64,000 nucleotides of DNA from positions 1-64,000 of the forward strand of contig VEPM01000021.1 in the NCBI GenBank assembly GCA_012026795.1, given 5' to 3'. Origin of the DNA: Candidatus Methanoperedens sp. (GTDB taxonomy: Archaea; Halobacteriota; Methanosarcinia; Methanosarcinales; Methanoperedenaceae). The notes beneath the pieces were generated by a model. It worked only from the letters and a program-made list of their open reading frames with translations, made no database searches and was not told the origin of the DNA. Made by a program: the position numbers and the translations under genes. Below are positions 8,446-16,458 of this stretch, piece after piece (positions within the stretch are counted from its first letter, which is position 1; each line of letters starts with the position of its first letter).

Positions 8446-9108
8446 ATGAGACTTGAAGATAAGATATACAAATGGTTCGATGACAGGTTTAAGTTAAAAG
8501 AATTACTCACCCCGATTATCAAGCATCCTGCTCCGGAATATGCGGTGACAAACCCTTTGTACTGCCTCGGAGGGATTGCTTTCCTGTGTTTCCTGATACT
8601 TGTTGGAACTGGCGTATTCCTGGCAATGTACTATAAGCCTACACCACTTGAAGCATATAAAAGCGTTGAACATATCATGACCGCAGTTCCCATGGGAAGC
8701 CTGATAAGGAGCCTCCACCACTGGGCTGCAAATACTATGATCGCCGCAGTAATGCTTCATATGATGAGGATATACTTCATGGGAGCATATAAGAAACCGC
8801 GGGAATTGAACTGGGTTGTTGGTGTAACACTCCTATTGATCACCACAACTTTCGGGTTCTCAGGATACCTTCTGCCATGGGACCAGCTTGCGTTCTGGGC
8901 AACAAAAATAGGAACAGGGATCGCGGGATCGATACCAGTCATAGGAGAATATATTTCCTTAATACTGGTAGGAGGAACAGACATTGGCGCTGAGACAATG
9001 ACAAGGTTCTTTGCCATTCATGTAATGATCCTTCCAATAACCATTGCAATTCTCCTGTTAATGCATTTTGCCATGGTCAGGATACAGGGAATTTCAGGGA
9101 GGCTCTGA
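8446..9108 (+). CDS. petB: Cytochrome b, N-terminal (b6-type) subunit
   Basis: Start at the ATG at 8446 with AGGGGTGAT upstream. The 220-residue protein has four membrane helices and the four heme-ligand histidines of the cytochrome b/b6 N-terminal half: SLHHWAAN and MLHMMR in one region, FFAIHVM and LLMHFAM in another. The conserved GYLLPWDQ stretch at the quinol-oxidation site is present. It ends after helix D, so cytochrome b is split as in b6f complexes, with the C-terminal half encoded by the next gene one base later. It oxidises quinol (probably menaquinol) and pumps protons by a Q cycle. Confidence 0.93.
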   Translation: MRLEDKIYKWFDDRFKLKELLTPIIKHPAPEYAVTNPLYCLGGIAFLCFLILVGTGVFLAMYYKPTPLEAYKSVEHIMTAVPMGSLIRSLHHWAANTMIAAVMLHMMRIYFMGAYKKPRELNWVVGVTLLLITTTFGFSGYLLPWDQLAFWATKIGTGIAGSIPVIGEYISLILVGGTDIGAETMTRFFAIHVMILPITIAILLLMHFAMVRIQGISGRL

Positions 9109-9109
9109 T

Positions 9110-9568
9110 ATGTCATTGATCGAAATTGAAAAGCATGAGGTGGAAGAGGAGAGCCATGAGCCTGTCAGGATACGCGGACTTCCGTTTTTCCCGCATTTCC
9201 TGCTTCGTGAAGTAGTTGTAATGTGTCTCGTTGCAGGGAGCCTGATATTGATGGCCTCGATTTACCCGGCAGGTCTTCTCAAGCCGGCAGATCCATTCGA
9301 TACACCAACGCCTATCTATCCTGAATGGTATTTCCTTTATGTCTTCGGGTTCCTCAAATTCTGGACATGGAATATCGGGCCAATAGAAGCAAAAGTGATC
9401 GGTGTGACTTTACCTATGGTATTATGGTATGGCCTTCTGTTCCTGGTACCCTTCATAGACAGGAACCCGTCAAGTGATATAAGGAAAAGAAAAATTGCAG
9501 TTGCCCTTGGAGTTATTGCAATTCTCGGGATTCTGTATTTCACATACTATAGCATTGTCTACCATTGA
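9110..9568 (+). CDS. petD: Cytochrome b C-terminal subunit (subunit IV type)
   Basis: The start is the ATG at 9110, sharing one base region with the petB stop and preceded by GGGAGG. The 152-residue protein has three membrane helices and the PEWYFLY motif, which is the PEWY signature of the quinol-oxidising pocket in cytochrome b and subunit IV. It completes the split cytochrome b. No heme ligands are expected here and none is seen. It is immediately followed by a small membrane protein. Confidence 0.92.
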   Translation: MSLIEIEKHEVEEESHEPVRIRGLPFFPHFLLREVVVMCLVAGSLILMASIYPAGLLKPADPFDTPTPIYPEWYFLYVFGFLKFWTWNIGPIEAKVIGVTLPMVLWYGLLFLVPFIDRNPSSDIRKRKIAVALGVIAILGILYFTYYSIVYH

Positions 9569-9570
9569 CG

Positions 9571-9759
9571 ATGATAAAACTGCCAGGATCAAAATATAAT
9601 AAAATAGATGCATTATCTAAATTCATTGGCCTGATATTAATCGCAGTGAGTATAGATAATGTATCAAAGGGCAATTATTATATTGCCCTGTTTCTTTTTG
9701 GCCTGGGCGGAATAATAGGCATTCTACCAATATTCATTGAAGTGGATACTTCTGCTTAA
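9571..9759 (+). CDS. Small membrane protein at the end of the Rieske/cytochrome b operon
   Basis: A 62-residue protein with two hydrophobic helices (about 14-30 and 34-54). The ATG at 9571 lies 2 nt after the petD stop; a TTG at 9565 overlapping that stop is the alternative. No motif is recognisable. As the last cistron of the operon it may be a small structural subunit of the complex or an assembly factor. Confidence 0.6.
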   Translation: MIKLPGSKYNKIDALSKFIGLILIAVSIDNVSKGNYYIALFLFGLGGIIGILPIFIEVDTSA

Positions 9760-9883
9760 GCAAGGCTGTTAATGTTTTCCTGTTCACAATCCACAAAAAA
9801 TATTCTCAATGCTATTTGACACGTTCTTAAAGCGTTGCTATTTTAGAAAGAATTTGCAGTATATTCATATTTAAAAAGAATAA

Positions 9884-9901
9884 CCCGGTTGACCCACCGG
9901 G
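9884..9901 (-). terminator. Hairpin with downstream T-rich stretch after the KGG protein gene
   Basis: CCCGG (9884-9888) pairs with CCGGG (9897-9901), with an 8-nt loop. Read on the minus strand it comes 14 nt after the stop of the stress-protein gene and is followed by TTATTCTTTTT. This fits a terminator; T-tracts are the main signal in archaea. Confidence 0.5.
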
Positions 9902-9914
9902 AATTTGAGATTAT

Positions 9915-10364
9915 TTATCCGGCGGCCTCTGCAGCTGCTGCAGCAGGTTTCTCTCTTGTAAAGTGGTAACCGCTTTCTTCAAGCATTGGCCTTATACTAT
10001 TCTCCCAGTCCTGAGCATCCTGCTCATTTGAGAAGGTGACATCTATATCTTTTCCACTGCGTTTTACAACCACTTCTCCTCCTCTTTCAGATGATCTTCC
10101 CATTTCAGAAGTTTCTTCCATCTTAGACGATCTCTCTTGTCCAGAAGCTTGTCCCCCCTTTCTGCCGATCTCCTGATAGAACTCACGGCCGTGTGTTTCC
10201 TTAGTTGCCTCTCCACCCTTGCGTCCTGCTTCAGAACGGGATGATGTACCCACTTTCGAAGTTTCCCGTCCACGGGATTCTGCGCCCTTGCGGCCAGCCT
10301 CTTCTTTAGTCATTTTGCCAGTTTCTTTTGTCCCTTCTTTTCTCTTCTCTTCTTTCTGCGGCAT
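9915..10364 (-). CDS. KGG-repeat stress protein with C-terminal alpha/beta mini-domain
   Basis: A 149-residue, very hydrophilic protein. Residues about 15-75 carry three copies of a short repeat (AGRKGAES, AGRKGGEA, GRKGGQA), the KGG motif of GsiB/Con-10-like general stress proteins, which are disordered and desiccation- or stress-induced. Residues about 95-138 form a separate domain (VTFSNEQDAQDWENSIRPML) and the end is an Ala-rich tail. A GGGAGTGAT ribosome site precedes the ATG. The gene downstream of the same promoter region at 10399 encodes a stand-alone version of this C-terminal domain. Confidence 0.75.
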   Translation of the reverse strand: MPQKEEKRKEGTKETGKMTKEEAGRKGAESRGRETSKVGTSSRSEAGRKGGEATKETHGREFYQEIGRKGGQASGQERSSKMEETSEMGRSSERGGEVVVKRSGKDIDVTFSNEQDAQDWENSIRPMLEESGYHFTREKPAAAAAEAAG

Positions 10365-10398
10365 ATTATATCACTCCCTATTTTTAATTTTATTCAGT

Positions 10399-10575
10399 TT
10401 AGTCTCTTCCACCGACCTTATATCCGTCATCTTTCAACTTTGATACTATCTGGTCTTCCCATTTCTGGGCTTCCTCTTCGGTTGAAAAAGAAATATTTAA
10501 GTTACCTGCTCTTGCTCTCATAAAAATCTCTTTTTCCCCGGATGCAACTCCTCTTTCCTCTTCTCTTCTTGGCAT
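10399..10575 (-). CDS. 58-residue paralogue of the stress-protein C-terminal domain
   Basis: An ORF of 58 codons starts MPRREEERG and contains ISFSTEEEAQKWEDQI and KLKDDGYKV, which matches FSNEQDAQDWENSI and LEESGYHF of the neighbouring 149-residue protein. Both genes are preceded by the same GGGAGTGAT ribosome site and lie head to tail 34 nt apart, so they are probably one operon. The conserved pattern (two strands, then a helix with WE, then GY) suggests a small folded domain. Function unknown; a stress-related role is guessed from the partner. Confidence 0.65.
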   Translation of the reverse strand: MPRREEERGVASGEKEIFMRARAGNLNISFSTEEEAQKWEDQIVSKLKDDGYKVGGRD

Positions 10576-10736
10576 TTTAGATCACTCCCTTATTGATGTG
10601 AGTAATTGTAACTATATCTTTTTGGAAATTTAGTGCCCAGCCAGGCAACAAAATGTTATTGGCTTATAGTTACTTTACCCCTGTAAATACATTACATTTC
10701 ATAATATAAGAATATTTTGGTAGAAAAATGATATTC

Positions 10737-10745
10737 TTTATATAA
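10737..10745 (+). promoter_or_regulatory. TATA box for a probably leaderless transcript
   Basis: TTTATATAA centred about 26 nt upstream of the ATG at 10768. In archaea transcription starts about 25 nt downstream of the TATA centre, so the mRNA would begin at or near the start codon. Confidence 0.45.
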
Positions 10746-10767
10746 CCCCTTTCTCCTAAAGTCACCG

Positions 10768-11688
10768 ATGCTCCGTACACGACTCCGTGATTTCATCGTA
10801 ACAAAAGACGACTGGATATTCGCAGTTGCAGATTACTGCCATGAAGGTGGAATCCGCTCGATCCTGAGATATGTTCCGGACCCGCAGGGCTCAAGGGGAA
10901 GCGGGAAAAAATATCGTAAAATGGATTTTGATGATGCATTCATATTCATGAAGAAAGCCCGCCCCGGATGGGTGAGTGACGTGCATATCGTGCCATGGGA
11001 TTCGGTCAAAGAGATACTTGCGCCTGATAAAAGGCTGCCGCAGCTAATAGAAAAGAACGGAAAAGTAAAGGCAATTGTACAATCGCTTGAAAAATATGTG
11101 CCTGTTGGAAATATGGGTGTTACCGGGTCTCTTCTTCCCGGTCTTGAAATAGGATCATCAGATATTGATTTTATCGTTTATGGAAACTCATGGTTCACTG
11201 CACGTGATATTATCCGGCTGGAAAAACAAAAGAAAAACCCGATCACAGAAATCAGTGATGATATGTGGCAGGATATTTATAAGAAACGCAGGCCTGATAT
11301 CTCATTCGATGAATTCCTGCTCCATGAGACCAGGAAAGGTAACAGGGGAATGGTGGGAGGAACGTATTTTGACCTGCTTTATGTCCGTGATTGGAAGGAT
11401 ATAGCGCCATGTTTACGCGGAACGGATATCGGCAATAAAACCATTGAGGCAACCGTTACAAATGCTGATTTTGCATTTGACAGCCCTGCGATCTATAAAA
11501 TTGACCATCCTGAGATAAGTTATGTGCTATCTTATACACATACCTATGCAGGGCAGGCGCTGGTGGGCGAGCGAATCGAAGCGCGCGGCATGGTGGAGAT
11601 TGCGGGAAACATGAAACGGCTTATTGTGGGGACAACCAGGGAGCCTAAAGGGGAATGGATAAGGTCGTTGACGCTGCTTGAAGGATGA
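10768..11688 (+). CDS. Predicted archaeal nucleotidyltransferase
   Basis: A 306-residue protein. The central region contains GSLLPGLEIGSSDIDFIVYG, the GS...D-x-D signature of the DNA polymerase beta-type nucleotidyltransferase superfamily; another acidic residue follows in YFDLLYV. Lengthy N- and C-terminal regions flank it. It resembles the uncharacterised archaeal group COG1665. The substrate is not known. It is preceded by a TATA box but no clear ribosome site, consistent with leaderless expression, and its last 44 nt overlap the end of a convergent small gene. Confidence 0.72.
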   Translation: MLRTRLRDFIVTKDDWIFAVADYCHEGGIRSILRYVPDPQGSRGSGKKYRKMDFDDAFIFMKKARPGWVSDVHIVPWDSVKEILAPDKRLPQLIEKNGKVKAIVQSLEKYVPVGNMGVTGSLLPGLEIGSSDIDFIVYGNSWFTARDIIRLEKQKKNPITEISDDMWQDIYKKRRPDISFDEFLLHETRKGNRGMVGGTYFDLLYVRDWKDIAPCLRGTDIGNKTIEATVTNADFAFDSPAIYKIDHPEISYVLSYTHTYAGQALVGERIEARGMVEIAGNMKRLIVGTTREPKGEWIRSLTLLEG

Positions 11689-11896
11689 AAAACTTGTGAT
11701 ATACGGTTCTGTCAAGCCTCGTCAGGATTTCCCTGATATCTCCTTTCAATTCAGCATCGCTTAAACGGGATTCTTCACGGTATGCCCTGAACTCTTCTTC
11801 TAACTTTACAATCCTATCAGTGTTTTCCCAGACTTTATCTGTAATTGTAACAAGTTCTTTGAGCTTCTCGTAGATATCGCCAAGTCCTATTGCCAT
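11645..11896 (-). CDS. Small coiled-coil protein
   Basis: An 83-residue frame, mostly helical with heptad-like spacing (YEKLKELVTITDKVW, RIVKLEEEFRAYREE, DIREILTRLDRTV). No enzyme motif. It overlaps the 3' end of the convergent nucleotidyltransferase gene by 44 nt; only the last about 14 residues are in the overlap and they look unlike the rest, so the true end is uncertain. No strong ribosome site. Function unknown. Confidence 0.55.
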   Translation of the reverse strand: MAIGLGDIYEKLKELVTITDKVWENTDRIVKLEEEFRAYREESRLSDAELKGDIREILTRLDRTVYHKFFILQAASTTLSIPL

Positions 11897-12039
11897 TTAC
11901 ACTGAAATTCTAAACTACTTAATACTTTCACGACAGGCTATAAGCCCAAAGTATTCGTTGGTTTTCTCTGCTTATTCTACATCAACATAAGATTTATGGT
12001 TCATTTTTGATGATAGTTGAAGTAATGGTCGCTCTCGGA

Positions 12040-13203
12040 CTAACATTCAAGCTTCCTTCTCCAGGTTCCTGATATTGATGAATGGGGCATGATCCAGCCA
12101 TTATATTTCAATTTGGAATTCGATTTGATCGGAGGATTTGGAACGCCGATAAGGACTTCCTCGATCTTTGTCTCAAAATCATCCCCCAACTGCAATTCAA
12201 ATGTTGCTCCCTTTGTATATGAAATGAATTCATAAGTCCATAGATCAAAAACAGGCACAATTCCTTTTACTTCAAAAAAGAGCTCGATGAACTCTTTTGG
12301 AGGGATCTCAATATTAAAATATGCATTTAATTTCAGGATCTTATTCCCATCGCTCTGGCTTATTATATCATAAACAACGAATAGTCTGGGCTTGATTTCC
12401 GTTTCATCGTTTGAATTATGCGGTCTGCAATTCTCAAGATCAAAATCATTTCTCCTTATGTAAACCGGCTCAAGCGGAGTAAGATTCTTATTGCACATAT
12501 ATCCGCTTATTTCAAATGAAGTAGAAAATTTGAAGGAAATATCCTGGTATTTGTGAATATTTTTCAGGATCTCTTCCTCTTCCCCGGTTGTTAATCCCTG
12601 AACAGCAAAATCGAACAATGCAACAAGACCGTCCCTGTTGATCAATTTTGAAGCACTCCCTTCTTTTGCCTCATTTTTTACCATATAATCATACATCCTG
12701 TTCAGGACAATCTTATCATTTTCACCTTCCACTTCACCTTCTTTCTTGAATATTATTGAAAGATTGGACGTTCTGGGTTCTTCGGACAATTCGAGCAAAC
12801 CATGTTTTTCATACAAAGAATATATTTCATCATCTACTTGTTCATATTTATTTAAATTCCGTGTTCCTTTTAAAATAAATCCTACCAGTTCATTCCTTGT
12901 AAAATGCCTGTCTATTATTTCATCTATAATGGATTTTGACACATCTTTAACCATCATTGTAAGAGGATGCTCTTCCAGGACAAAAACAACAAAACCTGAA
13001 AGTATAAAGGCTTCACCCACTTTGCCAAAAAGCTCAATAATAACATTCAGGATATGTAAGATACCAGTTGGCTGTGAAACAGGGATCAATTCCTTTGCAA
13101 GTAGAGATAGAAGCAAAAGGATGATACCGTTCAACCCTATTTTGACCGCTAAGCTCCTGCGTTTTTCAAACAGGTCTTTAAATATCGATTTTTTGTAAGT
13201 CAT
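12040..13203 (-). CDS. Membrane-anchored protein of unknown function
   Basis: A 387-residue protein. Two hydrophobic helices lie near the N-terminus (about 22-42 and 52-78); the remaining about 300 residues are soluble, with a helical, charged first half and a beta-rich C-terminal half (LNAYFNIEIPPKEF, FELQLGDDFETKIEE). No known domain is recognised. Gene density and codon use match the surroundings. It stands alone between two intergenic gaps. A role as a membrane-linked cytosolic sensor or effector is possible but nothing in the sequence proves it. Confidence 0.6.
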   Translation of the reverse strand: MTYKKSIFKDLFEKRRSLAVKIGLNGIILLLLSLLAKELIPVSQPTGILHILNVIIELFGKVGEAFILSGFVVFVLEEHPLTMMVKDVSKSIIDEIIDRHFTRNELVGFILKGTRNLNKYEQVDDEIYSLYEKHGLLELSEEPRTSNLSIIFKKEGEVEGENDKIVLNRMYDYMVKNEAKEGSASKLINRDGLVALFDFAVQGLTTGEEEEILKNIHKYQDISFKFSTSFEISGYMCNKNLTPLEPVYIRRNDFDLENCRPHNSNDETEIKPRLFVVYDIISQSDGNKILKLNAYFNIEIPPKEFIELFFEVKGIVPVFDLWTYEFISYTKGATFELQLGDDFETKIEEVLIGVPNPPIKSNSKLKYNGWIMPHSSISGTWRRKLEC

Positions 13204-13687
13204 AATAAGAATGTTGTATGGAATAATATATATATTTTTAGTTCATTTATTGTCGATTCAATATACATCGCGTATTTTTTAATAGATACGATATTTTGAT
13301 TTGATTGAATGACCTGACTTTGCCTGAGGATTTGATGCCATGCGGTGTTTACTTCGGCATAATTTATTGAGAGACTATGAGGTCTCAATGTTAAGGCCAG
13401 TTGTGTCGTAAGTTATGAAGATAACCATCACAAATGTTAGTATAACTGCAAATTTAATAAGTTTATCGATAGTTTAATATGTTTTTTTGGTTTTAAACGT
13501 ATTTAATGATTTATTTTATAGATTTAACGTCTATTATTGGTTTTCTAAGATTATTAGTCACAATAATGGTTATTGAATTCATCGAATTTAAAAATCATCA
13601 CATCTGAAAGCGCGCAAAAGGTCATTTATGCTTGATTCATGCCAAGATTTATAACGAAACAAATTGATATTTAAGAGTAGTGGGAAA
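13204..13687. other. AT-rich intergenic gap between divergent genes
   Basis: About 480 bases without a convincing gene. It must hold the promoters of the membrane protein (minus strand) and the SIMPL protein (plus strand). Only short unsupported frames are present; no repeat or tRNA was seen. Confidence 0.6.
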
Positions 13688-14425
13688 ATGACACAGGAAA
13701 TATCCGGCAATAAATTATATTCAGTCCTTTTTATTCTGTCTATTGCCATAGTACTAATGGCAGTTTTACTATTCACCAGACCTGCGGCCATATCCGGGCA
13801 AAAAGAAGAGCACACTCTCACAATTTCAGGCACTGCGAGTAAAAATGTAGCCCCTGATACTGCTTCATTGAGCATTGGTGTTGTTGTTCAGGCACAAACT
13901 GCAAAGGAAGCTTCAGATAAGAATGCCATTTCAATGAATGCAGTAATTAATGAACTCAAGAATCTCGGGCTTGAGGATAAAGACATTCAAACGTCTTTTC
14001 TTTCCATCCAGCCTGTTTACAAAACTAATGGCATACAAACCATTGAAACTTATTCTGCATCCAATAATGTACAGGTTACGACCAGGATGTTAGATAAACT
14101 GAGCGATATTATTGACAGATCCGCAGCCGCAGGGGGCAACCAGATTGGAGGAATATCCTTTTCCGTATCCGAACAACAACAAAAGGAACTTCAGGAGGAG
14201 CTGCTGACAGAAGCTGTATCGAATGCATCATCAAAGGCCAATGATCTTGCTAAAAATCTGGATGTCAGGATAGTCGGTGTGAAGACATCTTCCATAAGTG
14301 ATGGCGGGATTATTCAACCATTTCTCAGGGAGGCATCAATTTCGCAAGGAAAAGTTGCTACACCAGTTAATCCCGGGGAGACAAAAGTTTCATTAACTGT
14401 CCAGGTAACATACATAATTGAGTAA
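13688..14425 (+). CDS. SIMPL-domain (DUF541) exported protein
   Basis: I use the ATG at 13688 (245 residues); a TTG at 13664 would add eight residues. There is an N-terminal signal-anchor helix (about 12-34), then a SIMPL/DUF541 domain: the opening LTISGTASKNVAPDTASLSIGV is typical, followed by a pattern of LKNLGLEDKDIQTSFLSIQPVY and a C-terminal strand VSLTVQVTYIIE. The family includes bacterial oxidative-stress proteins such as BP26 and YggE, with unclear mechanism. It should be anchored with the domain outside the cell. Stands as a single gene. Confidence 0.85.
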   Translation: MTQEISGNKLYSVLFILSIAIVLMAVLLFTRPAAISGQKEEHTLTISGTASKNVAPDTASLSIGVVVQAQTAKEASDKNAISMNAVINELKNLGLEDKDIQTSFLSIQPVYKTNGIQTIETYSASNNVQVTTRMLDKLSDIIDRSAAAGGNQIGGISFSVSEQQQKELQEELLTEAVSNASSKANDLAKNLDVRIVGVKTSSISDGGIIQPFLREASISQGKVATPVNPGETKVSLTVQVTYIIE

Positions 14426-14502
14426 TCATAATAATAACAATTATTTTGAGCATTAAAATATTATATCAGCTATATAAGCGATTAAATACATTTTTACTAT
14501 TG

Positions 14503-14640
14503 ATGAACATTCTTGAAATTACAGAAGATAAGATCTTCCAGACCTTAGGTAAAGGAAGAGACCCGCAATATGAGCCAATAGACAAAACCAGATGGATAAA
14601 AAAATTTGAACCGTTTGATTATACTTGCCTCGTAAAGTGA
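14503..14640 (+). CDS. Possible 45-residue protein
   Basis: A short frame starting at ATG 14503 (MNILEITEDKIFQTLG...). A TATA-like TATATAAG lies about 30 nt upstream, and the composition (balanced charge, aromatic end) is protein-like. There is no ribosome site and no known family, so this is only a possible gene. Confidence 0.3.
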   Translation: MNILEITEDKIFQTLGKGRDPQYEPIDKTRWIKKFEPFDYTCLVK

Positions 14641-14880
14641 AAACTGAAATTTATATTTTGATCTTTCATCCCATATACCTCGTCTGAGGGCAGAGTTACC
14701 ATCATCCGCTTCGTTGCAAAGGCATTTGAATCAGGACACCACCCCATCATTTTTTTTATGTTCAGAAAAGATAACCGCAATCAATTTTTGATTCGATGTT
14801 CCAAACTTCACACTTCCCTATATATTCGTGTGAATTGTAAATATAAATAATAATCATATATTTAATTTCAGGAGATAAAT

Positions 14881-15018
14881 ATGAGATATGTCCATATCCA
14901 GTCAGTACTTCCCCAGGAAGACGTGATCGCTTTGAAAGTGAAGTCCGGGGAATCTTCAATAAAAGATGCCATTGCCAAGGCAATCTACCATTATTTAAAA
15001 TGTGAGCTGGCGGACTAA
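14881..15018 (+). CDS. 45-residue conserved-looking small protein (DUF5371-like)
   Basis: A short frame with an excellent ribosome site (CAGGAGATAAAT then ATG). The product begins MRYVHIQSVLPQEDVIALK and ends in a helix AIAKAIYHYLKCEL, which looks like a mini ribbon-helix-helix or helix-turn-helix. I recall similar short proteins, beginning with a V-H-x-Q-S/T-V-L-P stretch, in Methanosarcinales, so it is probably conserved (DUF5371 is my best guess). It lies just upstream of a zinc-finger helical protein. Function unknown. Confidence 0.6.
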   Translation: MRYVHIQSVLPQEDVIALKVKSGESSIKDAIAKAIYHYLKCELAD

Positions 15019-15084
15019 AATTAATATATGAATCAACTATATATCTGAGAAAATACCTATTATTTTTTATTGGTGAATTTTTTT

Positions 15085-15597
15085 ATGAGTCAAAGGGAAG
15101 AATTAGAAAAGTTGGCAAAAGCATGCGAAGAGTGTTCGGGTAAAGATATAGCATCACTGGATGAACATCTTGAAAAGTGTCCTGCATGCCAGGAGTACAA
15201 GATGAAAGCTGAAAAAATCAATCAGATGATGGAAGCCGTACACATGCTTGCATTGAAACCGGATGAAGAACGGCGCAAGATTTTGAGCGCGCGCATGGAG
15301 CAATTCTCGGCCATGCCGGAAGATAAGAGAATGACAGCAATAAGCGATATGCTTGATTCAATTGCAGAACTCCCTGAGGAAGACAGGATAAAGATCGTAA
15401 AAACAAGAACAGATATTATCACAAGTTTACCCGAACAAAAAAAAGATATTTTAATGGAAACCTTGAAGAAAGTAATGGCCGGATGGACCCATGACAGGAA
15501 GATGATGGAAAAACAGGCTGTAATGGCGGCTACCCAGGATTATTTCATATTGAAAAGAATGATTATCAGAAAGATGTTTGAGAAAATGCTGGAATAA
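15085..15597 (+). CDS. Helical protein with N-terminal HC2-type zinc finger
   Basis: Start at ATG 15085, since GGTGA lies just upstream; the frame can be opened at 15070. The 170-residue product begins with CEECSGKDIASLDEHLEKCPACQ, with the HxxxCxxC pattern of anti-sigma/zf-HC2 fingers. Residues about 60-130 contain three related helical units, each having a P-E-(D/E)-(D/R)-(K/R) turn (KPDEERRKIL, MPEDKRMTAI, LPEEDRIKIV, LPEQKKDILM). The C-terminus is a basic, Met-rich helix. It may be a regulator using its finger for protein contact. No family name known to me. Confidence 0.6.
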   Translation: MSQREELEKLAKACEECSGKDIASLDEHLEKCPACQEYKMKAEKINQMMEAVHMLALKPDEERRKILSARMEQFSAMPEDKRMTAISDMLDSIAELPEEDRIKIVKTRTDIITSLPEQKKDILMETLKKVMAGWTHDRKMMEKQAVMAATQDYFILKRMIIRKMFEKMLE

Positions 15598-15630
15598 GGT
15601 GAATTTAACGCCTGGCATATAATCTCATAA

Positions 15631-16458
15631 TTACACTCCCTTCCTATGCAATATTTTCATCGCCTCATAATTTCTTGTGCGCTCAGAAATATCATAGAAA
15701 ATCAGTACAATACCAATAATGTTATTTCCATCAATTTTGATGCTTGAACCGATAATATCAACAGGTATTTTCATACCTTCCTTTGTTATCAATATTGTAT
15801 GATCCGCAAGACCATAGAAAATATCTTCTTTGACTGCCTTTCTTACAGGATCTTCTAATTTTATATTGGTTTCGCTGATAATATTAAAGACACACGTCAG
15901 AGGTTTTCCTATCGCATCGTTCTGCTTCCAGCCTGTCAATGCCTCTGCGATCGGGTTCATAAGTCTTATTGATCCATCCGGATCAGTGGCAATGACCGCA
16001 TCACCTACGCTTTCAATAACTGCTGTCAGCCACTGGTTTTTCTCTCTCAAACTCTTTTCACTCTCTTTTAGTTTCTGTCCCATTCCATGTTTGTAGAGAG
16101 CTATCTCAATTGTAATCTGTAATTCTCTATCTTTAAACGGTTTAATTAAATACCCAAAAGGCTCTGTTATTTTTGCTCTTTCCAGTGTTTTTTCATCAGC
16201 ATAAGCAGTAAGGTACACGACAGGGATGTCAAAAAGAGAATGTATTTGTGCTGCAGTTTCAATTCCGTCTATCTTACCATGTATTACGATGTCCATCAAC
16301 ACCAGATCAGGATTATTTTCTTTTACCTTTTTGACAGCCTCTTCCCCTGAAGATGCTATTCCGATAATATCATATCCCATCGTCGTTAATTTCCTTTGTA
16401 AGCCTTCTGCAATAATGACTTCATCTTCAACAATAATTATTTTTTTTGCAGTATTCAT
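15631..16458 (-). CDS. Response regulator with receiver and PAS domains
   Basis: A 275-residue protein: receiver domain (residues 1-120) with the acidic pair ED near residue 11, phospho-acceptor D56 (LVLMDIV), the switch Thr (LTAYAD) and the conserved Lys (LIKPF), followed by a PAS domain (about 145-265; VGDAVIATDPDGSIRLMN, ALTGW). No DNA-binding domain is present, as is common for archaeal response regulators, which act by protein contacts. Its start overlaps the stop of the histidine kinase gene by 4 nt, so the two form a cognate pair. Confidence 0.88.
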   Translation of the reverse strand: MNTAKKIIIVEDEVIIAEGLQRKLTTMGYDIIGIASSGEEAVKKVKENNPDLVLMDIVIHGKIDGIETAAQIHSLFDIPVVYLTAYADEKTLERAKITEPFGYLIKPFKDRELQITIEIALYKHGMGQKLKESEKSLREKNQWLTAVIESVGDAVIATDPDGSIRLMNPIAEALTGWKQNDAIGKPLTCVFNIISETNIKLEDPVRKAVKEDIFYGLADHTILITKEGMKIPVDIIGSSIKIDGNNIIGIVLIFYDISERTRNYEAMKILHRKGV

